Origin: Roseomonas fluvialis | Lineage (GTDB): Bacteria > Pseudomonadota > Alphaproteobacteria > Acetobacterales > Acetobacteraceae | Assembly: GCF_022846615.1 (NCBI RefSeq) | Contig: NZ_AP025637.1 | Span: forward strand, 1,358,501 to 1,422,500 | DNA: 64,000 bases | Direction: 5' to 3' | In this document: positions 44,792 through 52,770 of the stretch, piece by piece | Layout: every line of letters begins with the position of its first letter | Numbering within the stretch: position 1 is the first letter of the stretch | Translations under genes and position numbers: made by a program | The notes under the pieces: generated by a model | Seen by the model: the letters and a program-made list of their open reading frames with translations, nothing else | What the model was told of the DNA's origin: nothing | Database searches by the model: none

Positions 44792-45715
44792 CTACGCGAC
44801 CGGCAGCGCGCTTTGCCCGAGCACCCAGCCCTCCCAGCGGCGCACCGCGTCGTCGTGCGGCACGAAGTCCGCGCGCGCACCATCGAGCACGCCCACCAGC
44901 CCGAGCAGGCCGATGACCGAATCGAAGCGATCCTCGCCGGCCGGGTCGGCGCCGAAGCCATCGGCCACCATGACGCGCAGGCAAGGCTCGGGGACGACGC
45001 ACCGCGCCGCCATCGCGCCCAGCAGCGCATCCCCGATGGCTGCGCGGTCGGCCTGCACGCGCTTCGACCCGCGCAGCACCAGCCCGCAGTGGCGGAGCGC
45101 CTCCGCCGGATAGACCTCGGCCAGCACCGCGCGGCCGGGCGCCAGCAGCGCATGGATACCGCCCTCGAAGGGCCAGATCGCATAGGGCGCGCCCCGCGCG
45201 AGCCCCGGCGCCAGCCAGTCCCGCCACGCCGCGATCGCGGCCTTGCCGGACTGGTTCGCCCCCAGCGTCCAGAATACCGGCGCGCCGGCGGGGCGTTCCG
45301 CTGTGGCGCGGTCGCACAGCCGCGACAGGCCGCGCGCATCGCCCAGCCCGAGCGCCGCCGCATGTGCCGCGCGCGTCATGCCCTTCACGCCGCGCGCGGG
45401 GTAGAAGGGGCGCTCGCGCGATACCTCCGCCAGCGTCGCGGCAACCTCGAAGAAGGCGGGCCGTGCCACCAGGCAGCGCAGGAAATCGACGAAGCCCGCT
45501 TCCGGGCGATCCTGCGCGAAGCCGCGCGGCACGCCGAGCGGCAGGTCGAGCCCGATCGCGACCGGCACGCCCTCGGCCACCAGCGCCGCCGCCAGCGCGG
45601 CGGGATCGCCCACCGGGACCGGCGCCTGCGCACGCCACCCATCTGCGCCGCGACGCGCGATGCTGACCCAGCGCTTGCGCGGATCGGTGCTCCAATCCGC
45701 ATGGGCGGCGATCAT
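44792..45715 (-). CDS. Uncharacterised 307-residue protein, possibly DUF429-like
   Basis: I do not know the family with confidence. The start MIAAHADWSTDPRKRWVSIAR followed by PVAIGLDLPLGVPRGFAQ and an acidic pair near FDSVIGLLGLVG (residues about 265-276) recalls the RNase H-like layout of DUF429, in which early and late acidic residues line the site. It is cytosolic, without membrane helices or signal peptide. A GTG 6 bases upstream is an alternative start. It is divergent from the cytochrome b561 gene with a 63-bp gap. Confidence 0.7.
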   Translation of the reverse strand: MIAAHADWSTDPRKRWVSIARRGADGWRAQAPVPVGDPAALAAALVAEGVPVAIGLDLPLGVPRGFAQDRPEAGFVDFLRCLVARPAFFEVAATLAEVSRERPFYPARGVKGMTRAAHAAALGLGDARGLSRLCDRATAERPAGAPVFWTLGANQSGKAAIAAWRDWLAPGLARGAPYAIWPFEGGIHALLAPGRAVLAEVYPAEALRHCGLVLRGSKRVQADRAAIGDALLGAMAARCVVPEPCLRVMVADGFGADPAGEDRFDSVIGLLGLVGVLDGARADFVPHDDAVRRWEGWVLGQSALPVA

Positions 45716-45778
45716 CCTCACGTGCGGAACATCGCGGCCATGCGATAGACTGCCCGCGACATGCACGGGAGACCCAAC

Positions 45779-46369
45779 ATGGACGCCAGCACAGCCGGCC
45801 CTCTGCCCGGCCAGGACGCCGCGCACCCGCATGGGCAATACGGTCGCGCGGCGAAGTGGTTCCACTGGATCACGCTGGGCCTCATGCTGGTGGCGCTTCC
45901 GACCGGCTTCGTCATCAAGTTCATCACCGGCGAGGCCGATGGCGCCTACAAGATGGGCTTCTACGCCATCCACGAAAGCGCGGGCCTGACCATCCTGTTC
46001 GCGGCGATTGCGCGCATCGCGTGGAAGGTCCGCCACCCGCCGCCGCCGCACCCGGCGGACCTGCCGCCCATGATGCGCAAGGCCGCCGCCGCGACGCATC
46101 ACGGCCTGTACGCGCTGCTGATCCTGCAGCCGCTGATGGGCTTCTTCATGACCAACGCCTTCGGCTTCCCGATGCAGGGGCGCACCGCCTATCTGGGCTT
46201 CATCGACCTGCCGAAGTTCATGGAGCCGTCGGAAGGTCTCGCGAATGCGCTGTCCTGGGGCCACACGATCGGTGGCTACCTGTTCGTGGTGCTGCTGGTC
46301 GCGCATATCGGTGGCGCGGTGTTCCATCACGCGATCCGGCGCGACGGCACGCTGATGCGCATGCTGTGA
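45779..46369 (+). CDS. Cytochrome b561 family protein
   Basis: A 196-residue four-helix membrane cytochrome. Likely heme ligands are the His residues in KWFHWITLGLML (TM1), YAIHESAGLTIL (TM2), THHGLYALLILQPLMGF (TM3) and LVAHIGGAVFHHAI (TM4). Such proteins pass electrons between the quinone pool and periplasmic acceptors or scavenge superoxide (CybB type). I start at the ATG after GGGAGACCCAAC; an ATG 18 bases earlier has no ribosome site. Its stop overlaps the start of the next small gene (TGATG). Confidence 0.93.
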   Translation: MDASTAGPLPGQDAAHPHGQYGRAAKWFHWITLGLMLVALPTGFVIKFITGEADGAYKMGFYAIHESAGLTILFAAIARIAWKVRHPPPPHPADLPPMMRKAAAATHHGLYALLILQPLMGFFMTNAFGFPMQGRTAYLGFIDLPKFMEPSEGLANALSWGHTIGGYLFVVLLVAHIGGAVFHHAIRRDGTLMRML

Positions 46370-46506
46370 TGCGCGAACCGATCGAATGCCCGCATTGCGG
46401 GGAACCCACGGTGCCGAACGAACGCGCGGATGGATCGGTGGTGTGTTCCTGCGCGGCGGCGCGGGAGTTGCCGCCGCGGACGGACCGCCAGGGCGCAACC
46501 GCCTGA
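46369..46506 (+). CDS. 45-residue zinc-ribbon-like peptide coupled to cytochrome b561
   Basis: A small gene whose ATG overlaps the cytochrome b561 stop (TGATG), so translation is probably coupled. The peptide MREPIECPHCGEPTVPNER continues to VVCSCAAAREL: a CPHC knuckle and a CSC about 22 residues later give four Cys, enough for one zinc or a metal site. No family is known to me. Overlap, codon use and the Cys pattern make it a likely real gene. Confidence 0.65.
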   Translation: MREPIECPHCGEPTVPNERADGSVVCSCAAARELPPRTDRQGATA

Positions 46507-46558
46507 CCGGGGCCGGACGTCGCGGAAAGCGCCCCGAGGGCGACGCCTGCAACGGAGT

Positions 46559-47413
46559 CTAAGGCGCGTCCTTCGCCTGCGGCACCACATGCAGGCGGCG
46601 CAGCGCGCCGGGGCCGATCTCGACCTCCGCACGTACCCCGCCGGCGAGGAACTCGCTGCGCCGCGCCGCGCCGTCCTGCGCGCCCAGCGCAGCCAGCACA
46701 GGTGCGGCCGGTGCATGGCCGAACAGGTCCAGCACCGCCGCTGCCGGCGCGTTCCAGCCGCCCCGCGCGCCGCCGCGCCATTCCAGGATCACCGCCACGC
46801 GCCGCGTGCCCGCGATGCGCAGAACGCTCAGCGACGGCACCTCCGTGCCGGCGGGGCAGGCGAAGGGTGGAGGGACCAGGGCCCCGCGCGGCACTTCGGG
46901 TTCCGGACAGCCCAGCGACCGCGCCACGCGCGGTGCCAGCGCGGCCACGAAGGCCGGCACCACCACCGCGTCCATGGCGCGGGCCTCGGCCTCGGCCACG
47001 CCGGCCAGGCGTGGGCCGGGGCAGGGGAACAGCTCGACGCGGTCGTTCATCGGTTCCGCCTGGCCGGGCGGTGTCAGGCGCACCGGTTGCGCATCGCCGC
47101 GCGATTCGACCGCGATGTCGCGCGAATCCACGCCCTGGCGCTGCATCATCGCCGCGACCGCATGGGCGCGGGCCTGCGCGAACGACGCGGCGCCGGCGTC
47201 GCGGTCGGCATGGCCGGTGATGCAGTGGCCGCGGAATTCCGGCGGGCGCGGCGGGCGCAGGAAGGCCAGCAGCGCGTCGCGCGCCTGCGGCGTGACCTCG
47301 GCGCTACCTGGGTGGAACAGCATCACGGTGCCGAGCGGCGCGTAGTCCTGCGCCGCCGCCGGCACGACGGCCGCGGCGACCAGCCCGAGCATCCCGGCCA
47401 CAGTACTGCGCAT
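46559..47413 (-). CDS. OmpA-family periplasmic protein
   Basis: A 284-residue exported protein with a signal peptide (MRSTVAGMLGLVAAAVVPAAAQ). Residues about 30-135 form an OmpA-like peptidoglycan-binding domain: VMLFHPGSAEVTPQARDALLAFL, ITGHADRDAGAASFAQARAHAVAAMMQRQGVDSRDIAVESRGD and DRVEL. The Asp-Arg of the usual NxxLSxxRA motif is replaced by FAQARA, as in many relatives. The C-terminal half is unassigned and has three Cys. The long frame upstream of this start is not used. Confidence 0.85.
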   Translation of the reverse strand: MRSTVAGMLGLVAAAVVPAAAQDYAPLGTVMLFHPGSAEVTPQARDALLAFLRPPRPPEFRGHCITGHADRDAGAASFAQARAHAVAAMMQRQGVDSRDIAVESRGDAQPVRLTPPGQAEPMNDRVELFPCPGPRLAGVAEAEARAMDAVVVPAFVAALAPRVARSLGCPEPEVPRGALVPPPFACPAGTEVPSLSVLRIAGTRRVAVILEWRGGARGGWNAPAAAVLDLFGHAPAAPVLAALGAQDGAARRSEFLAGGVRAEVEIGPGALRRLHVVPQAKDAP

Positions 47414-47555
47414 GGGGCGCAGCCTAGCGCGTTTTCCGATCCGACGGCCTGCTGATCCACCTGGCCGCCCAACGACAGTGGCCAGGGTGCGCGAGCGGGC
47501 CGATACCGACACCTCGCAAGACGCGCTTGCCCGACGCGCGGCCGGGCGCAGCAGC

Positions 47556-47771
47556 CTACAGCGGCTTCTGCGCCTTCTCGAGCAGCCGGCCGAAGAAGCC
47601 CGGCTTCTTCGCCGGTTCGGCCGGCTTCGGCGCGGCGGCGGCGGCCTCGCGGGCATCCTCGGCCGCGCGGCGTTCCTTGGCGACGAGCCACTTTTCGAGG
47701 CTCATGCCCGCCTTGGCCGCGCGCTTCGCCTCATAGGCGCGTTGCGCATCCGTCATCTTCCGATCGCTCAT
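47556..47771 (-). CDS. Small charged conserved protein
   Basis: A 71-residue protein beginning MSDRKMTDAQRAYEAKRAAKAGMSLEKWL. It is highly charged and helical, with an Ala/Pro-rich stretch and a C-terminal KPGFFGRLLEKAQKPL. Very similar short proteins seem common in Acetobacteraceae and related Alphaproteobacteria without known function. No membrane helix or signal is visible. It lies alone, with a 142-bp gap to the OmpA-like gene. Confidence 0.75.
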   Translation of the reverse strand: MSDRKMTDAQRAYEAKRAAKAGMSLEKWLVAKERRAAEDAREAAAAAPKPAEPAKKPGFFGRLLEKAQKPL

Positions 47772-47898
47772 GGCCGACCCCCGCTCGATCCGCGGTGAAT
47801 GGCGCGCGGCGCGCCTTCCGGCAAGGGGTGGGGCGTGCGACCTTGGCGCGATGACGCCCCCCGCCACCGCAAGCCGCCTGCCGCGCCAGCACCCGCAA

Positions 47899-48019
47899 CG
47901 GATCGCGTCGCGATCCGGGAGCGCATGGCGCGACCGCGCCCAACCCGGCCCCTGCGCCCGGCGCATCAGCACACGGCGCGCAGCCAAGCCGGCGAAGGCC
48001 GGCGCCCGACGCTTGAGGG
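47899..48019 (+). repeat. ~130-bp dispersed element, single copy
   Basis: From CGGATCGCGTCGCGATCCGGGAGCGC through GCGCGACCGCGCCCAACC, CACACGGCGCGCAGCCAAGCCGGCGAAGGCCGGC to GACGCTTGAGGG. It has both the 5' palindrome and the internal hairpin. It ends only 11 bp before the start codon of the DUF1491 gene, so it must be part of that gene's leader transcript or promoter region. Confidence 0.87.
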
Positions 48020-48029
48020 CTATGTAAAC

Positions 48030-48362
48030 ATGGAACCGAAGGTCAAGGCCGGCATCTGGGTCTCGATGGCCATCCGCCTGTCCGACATGGCCGGCCGCCC
48101 CGCCGCCGTGCTGCGCCGCGGGGACCCGGATTCCGGCGGCATCCTGTGCGTTCTGCGTGGGCGCGAGGGCTGCGTCGTGCTCGCCCAGGCCCGCGACGCC
48201 GAAGGGCGCCCCGCCTGGGTCCGCGGCACCGGCACGGCCCCGATCGAGGAAGCCCTCGCGACCGCCTATGTGGACCGCCAGGTGAAGCGCGACCCCGACC
48301 TCTGGGTGCTGGAATTCGAGGCGCCCGACCTGATGCCGCCCTTCGAGGCGCGGATGATCTGA
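48030..48362 (+). CDS. DUF1491 family protein
   Basis: A 110-residue protein typical of DUF1491 of Alphaproteobacteria: KAGIWVSMAIRLSDMAGRPAAVLRRGDPDSGGILCVLRG, ARDAEGRPAWVRGTG and a C-terminal VKRDPDLWVLEFEAPD. It is cytosolic and of unknown function. The start ATG follows TTGAGGGCTATGTAAAC, the end of a dispersed repeat; no other ribosome site is visible, so the repeat probably supplies GAGG as the Shine-Dalgarno sequence. Confidence 0.88.
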   Translation: MEPKVKAGIWVSMAIRLSDMAGRPAAVLRRGDPDSGGILCVLRGREGCVVLAQARDAEGRPAWVRGTGTAPIEEALATAYVDRQVKRDPDLWVLEFEAPDLMPPFEARMI

Positions 48363-48514
48363 ACCCTGCGCCGCCGGCCGCCGGCCGCCATCGCGGCGAC
48401 GCACGACGCGCCCAACTCGGATACGAAAATCTCTCGCGGTCGTGACCTCGCGACGGCTAGTCTCCCGCTCGCCGGAGCAACCGCGTCATCGCCGCGTTCC
48501 ATGGAAGCCACTCG

Positions 48515-49936
48515 ATGCTGAAACGAGACATTCTTCGCGCCTCCGCCCTTGTCGGGGCCAGCGTGCTTTCCATGCCGCGCCCCGCGCTGGCCCAGGCCAG
48601 CCGCCCCGGCCTGATCGGGTCCTTCGAAGCGGCCGAGGCTGCCTTCGTCTTCGGACTGCCGATCGTGATGAACTACGCGGTGATGTACGAATTCGCCATC
48701 GACCGCGCCGGGTCGCAGTTCAAGGCGCCGTTCAACGCCATCTACAACGAGGCCAACGTCGCCACCTGGCGCGACACCGCCGTCGTCACGCCCAACAGCG
48801 ACACGCCCTATTCCATCCTGTGGCTCGACCTGCGCGCCGAACCGATGGTGATCTCGGTGCCCGAGGTGCCGGCCGGGCGGTACTTCTCGGTCCAGGTCTG
48901 CGACGGCAACACCTACAACGTCGGCTATATCGGCAGCCGCGCCACCGGCCAGGGCGCGGGGTCGTGGCTGGTGGCCGGGCCCGGCTGGCAGGGTGCCACG
49001 CCGACCGGCGTGAAGGGCGTGATCCGCTCCACCACGCATCTGGCGCTCACGCTGTTCCGCACGCAGCTCTTCAATCCCGCCGACATGCCCAACGTGGCGG
49101 CGATCCAGCGCGGCTATTCCGCCCAGCCGCTCTCGGCCTTCCTGCGCCAGCCCGCGCCGCCGGCCCCGCCCGCGATCCGCTGGCCGCGCGCCACGGCGGA
49201 GCTCGTGAAACACCATTTCTTCGACTACCTGGATTTTGCGCTGCAGTTCAGCGCGCCTCAGCCCGAGGAAGCGGCCATCCGCGCGCAGATGGCGCGCATC
49301 GGCATCGGCACCGGCAGCCCGATGCCGATGTCGCTGGCCGACCGGCTGGAACTCCTGGCCGGCGCCTTCGAGGGCGAGCGCAAGGTCGAGGCGGGCGTGG
49401 CCGCCGCCGGCATCGCGATGAATGGCTGGCGCGTGACCAACGTGCCGGGCACCCAGCAGGCCTATAACGGCGACTGGATGCTGCGCGCGGTGGTCGCCAA
49501 GGCCGGCGTTTACGCCAACACCACCGAGGAGGCGACCTATCCCTTCACGCGCGAGGACGCCACCGGCGCCACGCTCGACTGCAGCACGAACCGCTACACG
49601 CTGACCTTCGCGGCCGGCCGGCTGCCGCCGGTCAACGCCTTCTGGTCGGTCACGATGTATGACGGCCGCACGCAGCTGCTGATCCAGAACCCGATCGACC
49701 GCTACCTCATCAACACGCCCATGCTCGACCAGATGCGCCGCAACGCCGACGGGTCGCTGACCATCCACATCCAGAAGGACGACCCCGGCGAGGCGCTGCG
49801 GGCGAACTGGCTGCCGGCGCCCAATGGCCCGGTCTACATGGTCATGCGGCTGTACTGGCCAAAGACCGAGGCGCCATCGCTGCTGCCGGTCGGGCGCGGG
49901 GCGTGGCAGCCGCCGGGGATCGTGAAGGTCGGCTGA
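48515..49936 (+). CDS. DUF1254/DUF1214 domain exported protein (1)
   Basis: A 473-residue protein with a signal peptide (MLKRDILRASALVGASVLSM...ALAQ). DUF1254 is near residues 50-185 (AAFVFGLPIVMNYAVMYEF, VVTPNSDTPYSILWLDLRAEPMVISVPEV, FSVQVCDGNTYNVGYIGSRATG). DUF1214 is near 350-460 (PVNAFWSVTMYDGRTQLLIQNPIDRYLI, SLTIHIQKDDPG, WLPAPNGPVYMVMRLYWP). These two-domain periplasmic proteins are widespread and uncharacterised. A second one follows on the other side of an AraC gene. Confidence 0.9.
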   Translation: MLKRDILRASALVGASVLSMPRPALAQASRPGLIGSFEAAEAAFVFGLPIVMNYAVMYEFAIDRAGSQFKAPFNAIYNEANVATWRDTAVVTPNSDTPYSILWLDLRAEPMVISVPEVPAGRYFSVQVCDGNTYNVGYIGSRATGQGAGSWLVAGPGWQGATPTGVKGVIRSTTHLALTLFRTQLFNPADMPNVAAIQRGYSAQPLSAFLRQPAPPAPPAIRWPRATAELVKHHFFDYLDFALQFSAPQPEEAAIRAQMARIGIGTGSPMPMSLADRLELLAGAFEGERKVEAGVAAAGIAMNGWRVTNVPGTQQAYNGDWMLRAVVAKAGVYANTTEEATYPFTREDATGATLDCSTNRYTLTFAAGRLPPVNAFWSVTMYDGRTQLLIQNPIDRYLINTPMLDQMRRNADGSLTIHIQKDDPGEALRANWLPAPNGPVYMVMRLYWPKTEAPSLLPVGRGAWQPPGIVKVG

Positions 49937-49981
49937 GAGCCCCTTCGAGAAGGCCAGCGCCGGACGCTCCCGGCGTCGGCG

Positions 49982-50920
49982 CTATCGCCGCGCCGGTCGC
50001 CCGCGGGCCGCCAGCGTCTGCGACGGCGTCTCGCCGAACTGCGCCTGGTAGGCCTGCGCGAAGCGCCCGAAATGCCAAAGGCCGAGGTCGAGCGCGACCT
50101 GCTTCACCATCACGCCCGCGCCGCCCTCCGTCAGCCGCCGGCGCGCCTCGGTCAGCCGCCGCAGCCGCAGGTAGCGGTGCACGCTCATGCCGAGGACCGC
50201 GCCGAAGCACTGATTGACGAAGCGCGCGCTCACCCCCGCCGTGGCGGCGATCTCCTCGCTGAAGACGGGCCGCCCTTGCGCCGCCTCGAGATACGCCACC
50301 GCCGTCGAGACGATCCGCATGGCGCGCCCTTCCGCCCGCAGCCGCCCGGCCGGCGCCACCGCGTTGAGCTGCGCGGACAGCTCCTCGACCACCTCCTCGG
50401 ACACCGCGGCGCCGGTCGCGCCCGCCGCGACCGCGGCCGCGGCCTCGTCCAGCCGCAGCAGCCCCGGCGCGCGCGCCAGCAGGCCCGGCAGCTGCACCGC
50501 GCGCCCCTCGCGCGCCACGCCCAGCCTGTCGAACACGGCGCGGAAGCGCGCATCGCCGAAGACCGCCATGGTCCAGCGCTGCCCGTCCGCGACCCGCGCC
50601 TGCAGCTCCGCCCCCGGCCCGAACAGCACCGCATCCTCCGGCCCCGGCAGCAGGCCGTTCAGCCGGCTCGCCCGCGCAGGCCCGCCGGTCGGGAAGAACA
50701 GTGCCCAGGCACCGTCGGGCACCCGCGCCAGCCCCAGGTAGCTGCCCTCCAGCACATTCGCCTGCGCGCGCAGCGGCCCGAAATCCACCAGCCGCAGCCC
50801 GTAGCGGAACCGCCCCGGCGAGAGCTGCACCATCTCCGCCTGGAAATCGCGCTGCGCCGCGGCCAGCGGCTCGACGCAGTCCAACTCGGCCGACCAGGCG
50901 GCGGGGGCGATGCACTCCAA
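49982..50920 (-). CDS. AraC family transcriptional regulator
   Basis: A 312-residue regulator. The C-terminal AraC double helix-turn-helix is clear: FSEEIAATAGVSARFVNQCFGAVLGMSVHRYLRLRRLTEARRRL and QVALDLGLWHFGRFAQAYQAQFGETPSQTL. The N-terminal half has the beta-rich ligand part (FRYGLRLVDFGPLRAQANVLEGSYLGLARV). I choose a TTG start because GAGGAG lies 8 bases before it and no ATG fits; the frame is open for another 700 codons antisense to other genes. It lies between two DUF1254 genes and is divergent from the second, so it is the likely controller of that gene. Confidence 0.82.
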   Translation of the reverse strand: MECIAPAAWSAELDCVEPLAAAQRDFQAEMVQLSPGRFRYGLRLVDFGPLRAQANVLEGSYLGLARVPDGAWALFFPTGGPARASRLNGLLPGPEDAVLFGPGAELQARVADGQRWTMAVFGDARFRAVFDRLGVAREGRAVQLPGLLARAPGLLRLDEAAAAVAAGATGAAVSEEVVEELSAQLNAVAPAGRLRAEGRAMRIVSTAVAYLEAAQGRPVFSEEIAATAGVSARFVNQCFGAVLGMSVHRYLRLRRLTEARRRLTEGGAGVMVKQVALDLGLWHFGRFAQAYQAQFGETPSQTLAARGRPARR

Positions 50921-51145
50921 GCGCGGATCTCCTCGGTGCGGGACGCCCAGTGCCGCAGCGTGTTCCGAAAGCGGATAGCGGTTCAACCCTCGCCGATGCG
51001 CAACCTGCGATAGCCTCTCCCGGCGGCGCTGCCGCCCTGGCCTCGTGGCCAGAACGATGAGGGGGGATGGCTTGCGCGCGGGCTGGGCAACAGGCCCGCC
51101 AGGGCGCGCCGGCACCGCCCGACCATGCGGAAAGGTTCGACCTCC

Positions 51146-52690
51146 ATGACCACACGGCGCGATCTCGCGATGCTTGCGGCGGCAGCATCTGCCTTGCGCA
51201 GCGCCTTCGGGCCCGGCACGGCGCAGGCCCAGCCGCTCACCGGCACGCCCACACCGCCGGTGTTCCGCTACACCACGCCGATGCCCCCGGGCGTCGCCTC
51301 GCCGCCGTCGGTCGACACCCGCTTTGGCCGGCTGAACTTCTTCGACGGCGTGCCGGACGGCCCCAGCACGGATGCGATCTACGACAACCTGATCTTCCAG
51401 CAGGCGGTGCAAGCCTATCTGCTCGGCATCCCCGCGGTGAACCAGGCCTTCAACCGCCAGGCCATCCGCAGCTTCGGCCCGGACAACACCACCATCCCCA
51501 TCTGGGAACAGCTGGTCGACAGCCGCACGGTCGAACTGACCGCCAACGACAACACGCCCTACACCTGGTTCTGGATCGACCTGCGCGGCGGGCCGCTGGT
51601 CATCGAGGTGCCGCCGCGCGTGCTCGGCATCATCAACGACATGTTCTACTTCTGGGTGACCGATCTCGGCCTCACGGGCGCGGATCGCGGGCGCGGCGGC
51701 AAGTACCTGATCCTGCCGCCGGGCTACCGGGGCCAGGTTCCGCAGGGCTACACTGTCATCCGGCCGCGCACCTTCGGGAACCTCGTGATCTGGCGCAGCT
51801 TCCTCGAGAATGGGGACCCGCGCCCGGGTGTCGCGGTGGTGAAGCAGCGCACCAAGGTCTATCCGCTGGCCCGCGCCGCCAACCCGCCGCGGCTGAATTT
51901 CGTGGACGGGTCGGGGCAGCCCTTCAACATGGTCGGCCCCGCCGATTTCCGCTTCTGGGAATTGCTCAACACGGTCGTGCAGGAAGAACCGCTGGCGGCG
52001 ACCGACCCGACCAGCCTCGGCTACTTCGCCGCCGTCGGCATCCAGAAGGGCCGCCCCTTTCAGCCCGACGACCGGATGCGCCGCATCCTGACCGAGGCCG
52101 CGGCGACCGGCGACGCCACCGCCCGCGCGCTGTTCTACCGGATGCGCGACCCGGAAGGGATCATCTTCCCCGATCGTCGCTGGAAGTTCGCCTTCGTCGG
52201 CGGCTACAAGTTCGAACGCCAGCCCGGCGTGCCGAACCTCAACGCGCGGTCCTTCTACTTCTTCGCCGCGACCGGCGTGACGCCGGCGATGGACACGAAG
52301 GTGGTGGGCGAGGGCTCGACCTATCCCTGGACCGCCGAGGACTCGCAGGGCAATGCCTTCGATGGCGGCAAGACCTACCGGCTGCGCCTGCCGGGCCCGG
52401 TGCCGGTGCGCACCTTCTGGTCGACCATCGTCTACGACACCCAGACGCGCTCGATGCTGCAGACCGACAATCGCTTCCCCTCGGTCAGCAGCCAGAAGCC
52501 GGACCTCCAGGTGAACCCTGACCGCTCGGTGGATGTGTGGTTCGGCCCGACCGCGCCGGCGGGCCGCGCGAGCAACTGGGTGCAGACCATCCCCGGCAAG
52601 TCCTGGTTCGTCATCCTGCGCCTGTACGGCCCGCTGCAGCCCTGGTTCGACAAGACCTGGAAACCGGGCGACATCGAACTGCAGCCCTGA
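51146..52690 (+). CDS. DUF1254/DUF1214 domain exported protein (2)
   Basis: A 514-residue protein with a Tat-like signal (TTRRDLAMLAAAASAL...AQAQ). DUF1254: FQQAVQAYLLGIPAVNQAFN, TANDNTPYTWFWIDLRGGPLVIEVPP. DUF1214: PVRTFWSTIVYDTQTRSMLQTD and SVDVWFGPTAPAGRASNWVQTIPGKSWFVILRLYGPLQPWFDK. It is distinct from the protein at 48515 but has the same domain order. GGAAAGG lies upstream of this ATG; an ATG 21 bases earlier has none. The 225-bp divergent region shared with the AraC gene presumably holds its promoter. Confidence 0.9.
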   Translation: MTTRRDLAMLAAAASALRSAFGPGTAQAQPLTGTPTPPVFRYTTPMPPGVASPPSVDTRFGRLNFFDGVPDGPSTDAIYDNLIFQQAVQAYLLGIPAVNQAFNRQAIRSFGPDNTTIPIWEQLVDSRTVELTANDNTPYTWFWIDLRGGPLVIEVPPRVLGIINDMFYFWVTDLGLTGADRGRGGKYLILPPGYRGQVPQGYTVIRPRTFGNLVIWRSFLENGDPRPGVAVVKQRTKVYPLARAANPPRLNFVDGSGQPFNMVGPADFRFWELLNTVVQEEPLAATDPTSLGYFAAVGIQKGRPFQPDDRMRRILTEAAATGDATARALFYRMRDPEGIIFPDRRWKFAFVGGYKFERQPGVPNLNARSFYFFAATGVTPAMDTKVVGEGSTYPWTAEDSQGNAFDGGKTYRLRLPGPVPVRTFWSTIVYDTQTRSMLQTDNRFPSVSSQKPDLQVNPDRSVDVWFGPTAPAGRASNWVQTIPGKSWFVILRLYGPLQPWFDKTWKPGDIELQP

Positions 52691-52705
52691 CCCCGTCCCG
52701 GCGTT

Positions 52706-52758
52706 CCAAGGGCCACTGGCCCTTGGCGGGGAGGTCCGGAGGGGCAGCGCCCCTCCGG
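52706..52758. terminator. Pair of GC hairpins between convergent genes
   Basis: CCAAGGGCCACTGGCCCTTGG (52706-52726) and CCGGAGGGGCAGCGCCCCTCCGG (52736-52758) are two strong perfect hairpins in the 80-bp gap between the DUF1254 gene and the minus-strand MotB-like gene. They are suited to end transcription from both sides, although T-runs are absent. Hairpins of this style recur at 54.75, 57.57 and 60.89 kb. Confidence 0.7.
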
Positions 52759-52770
52759 TGACGCCCGTGG

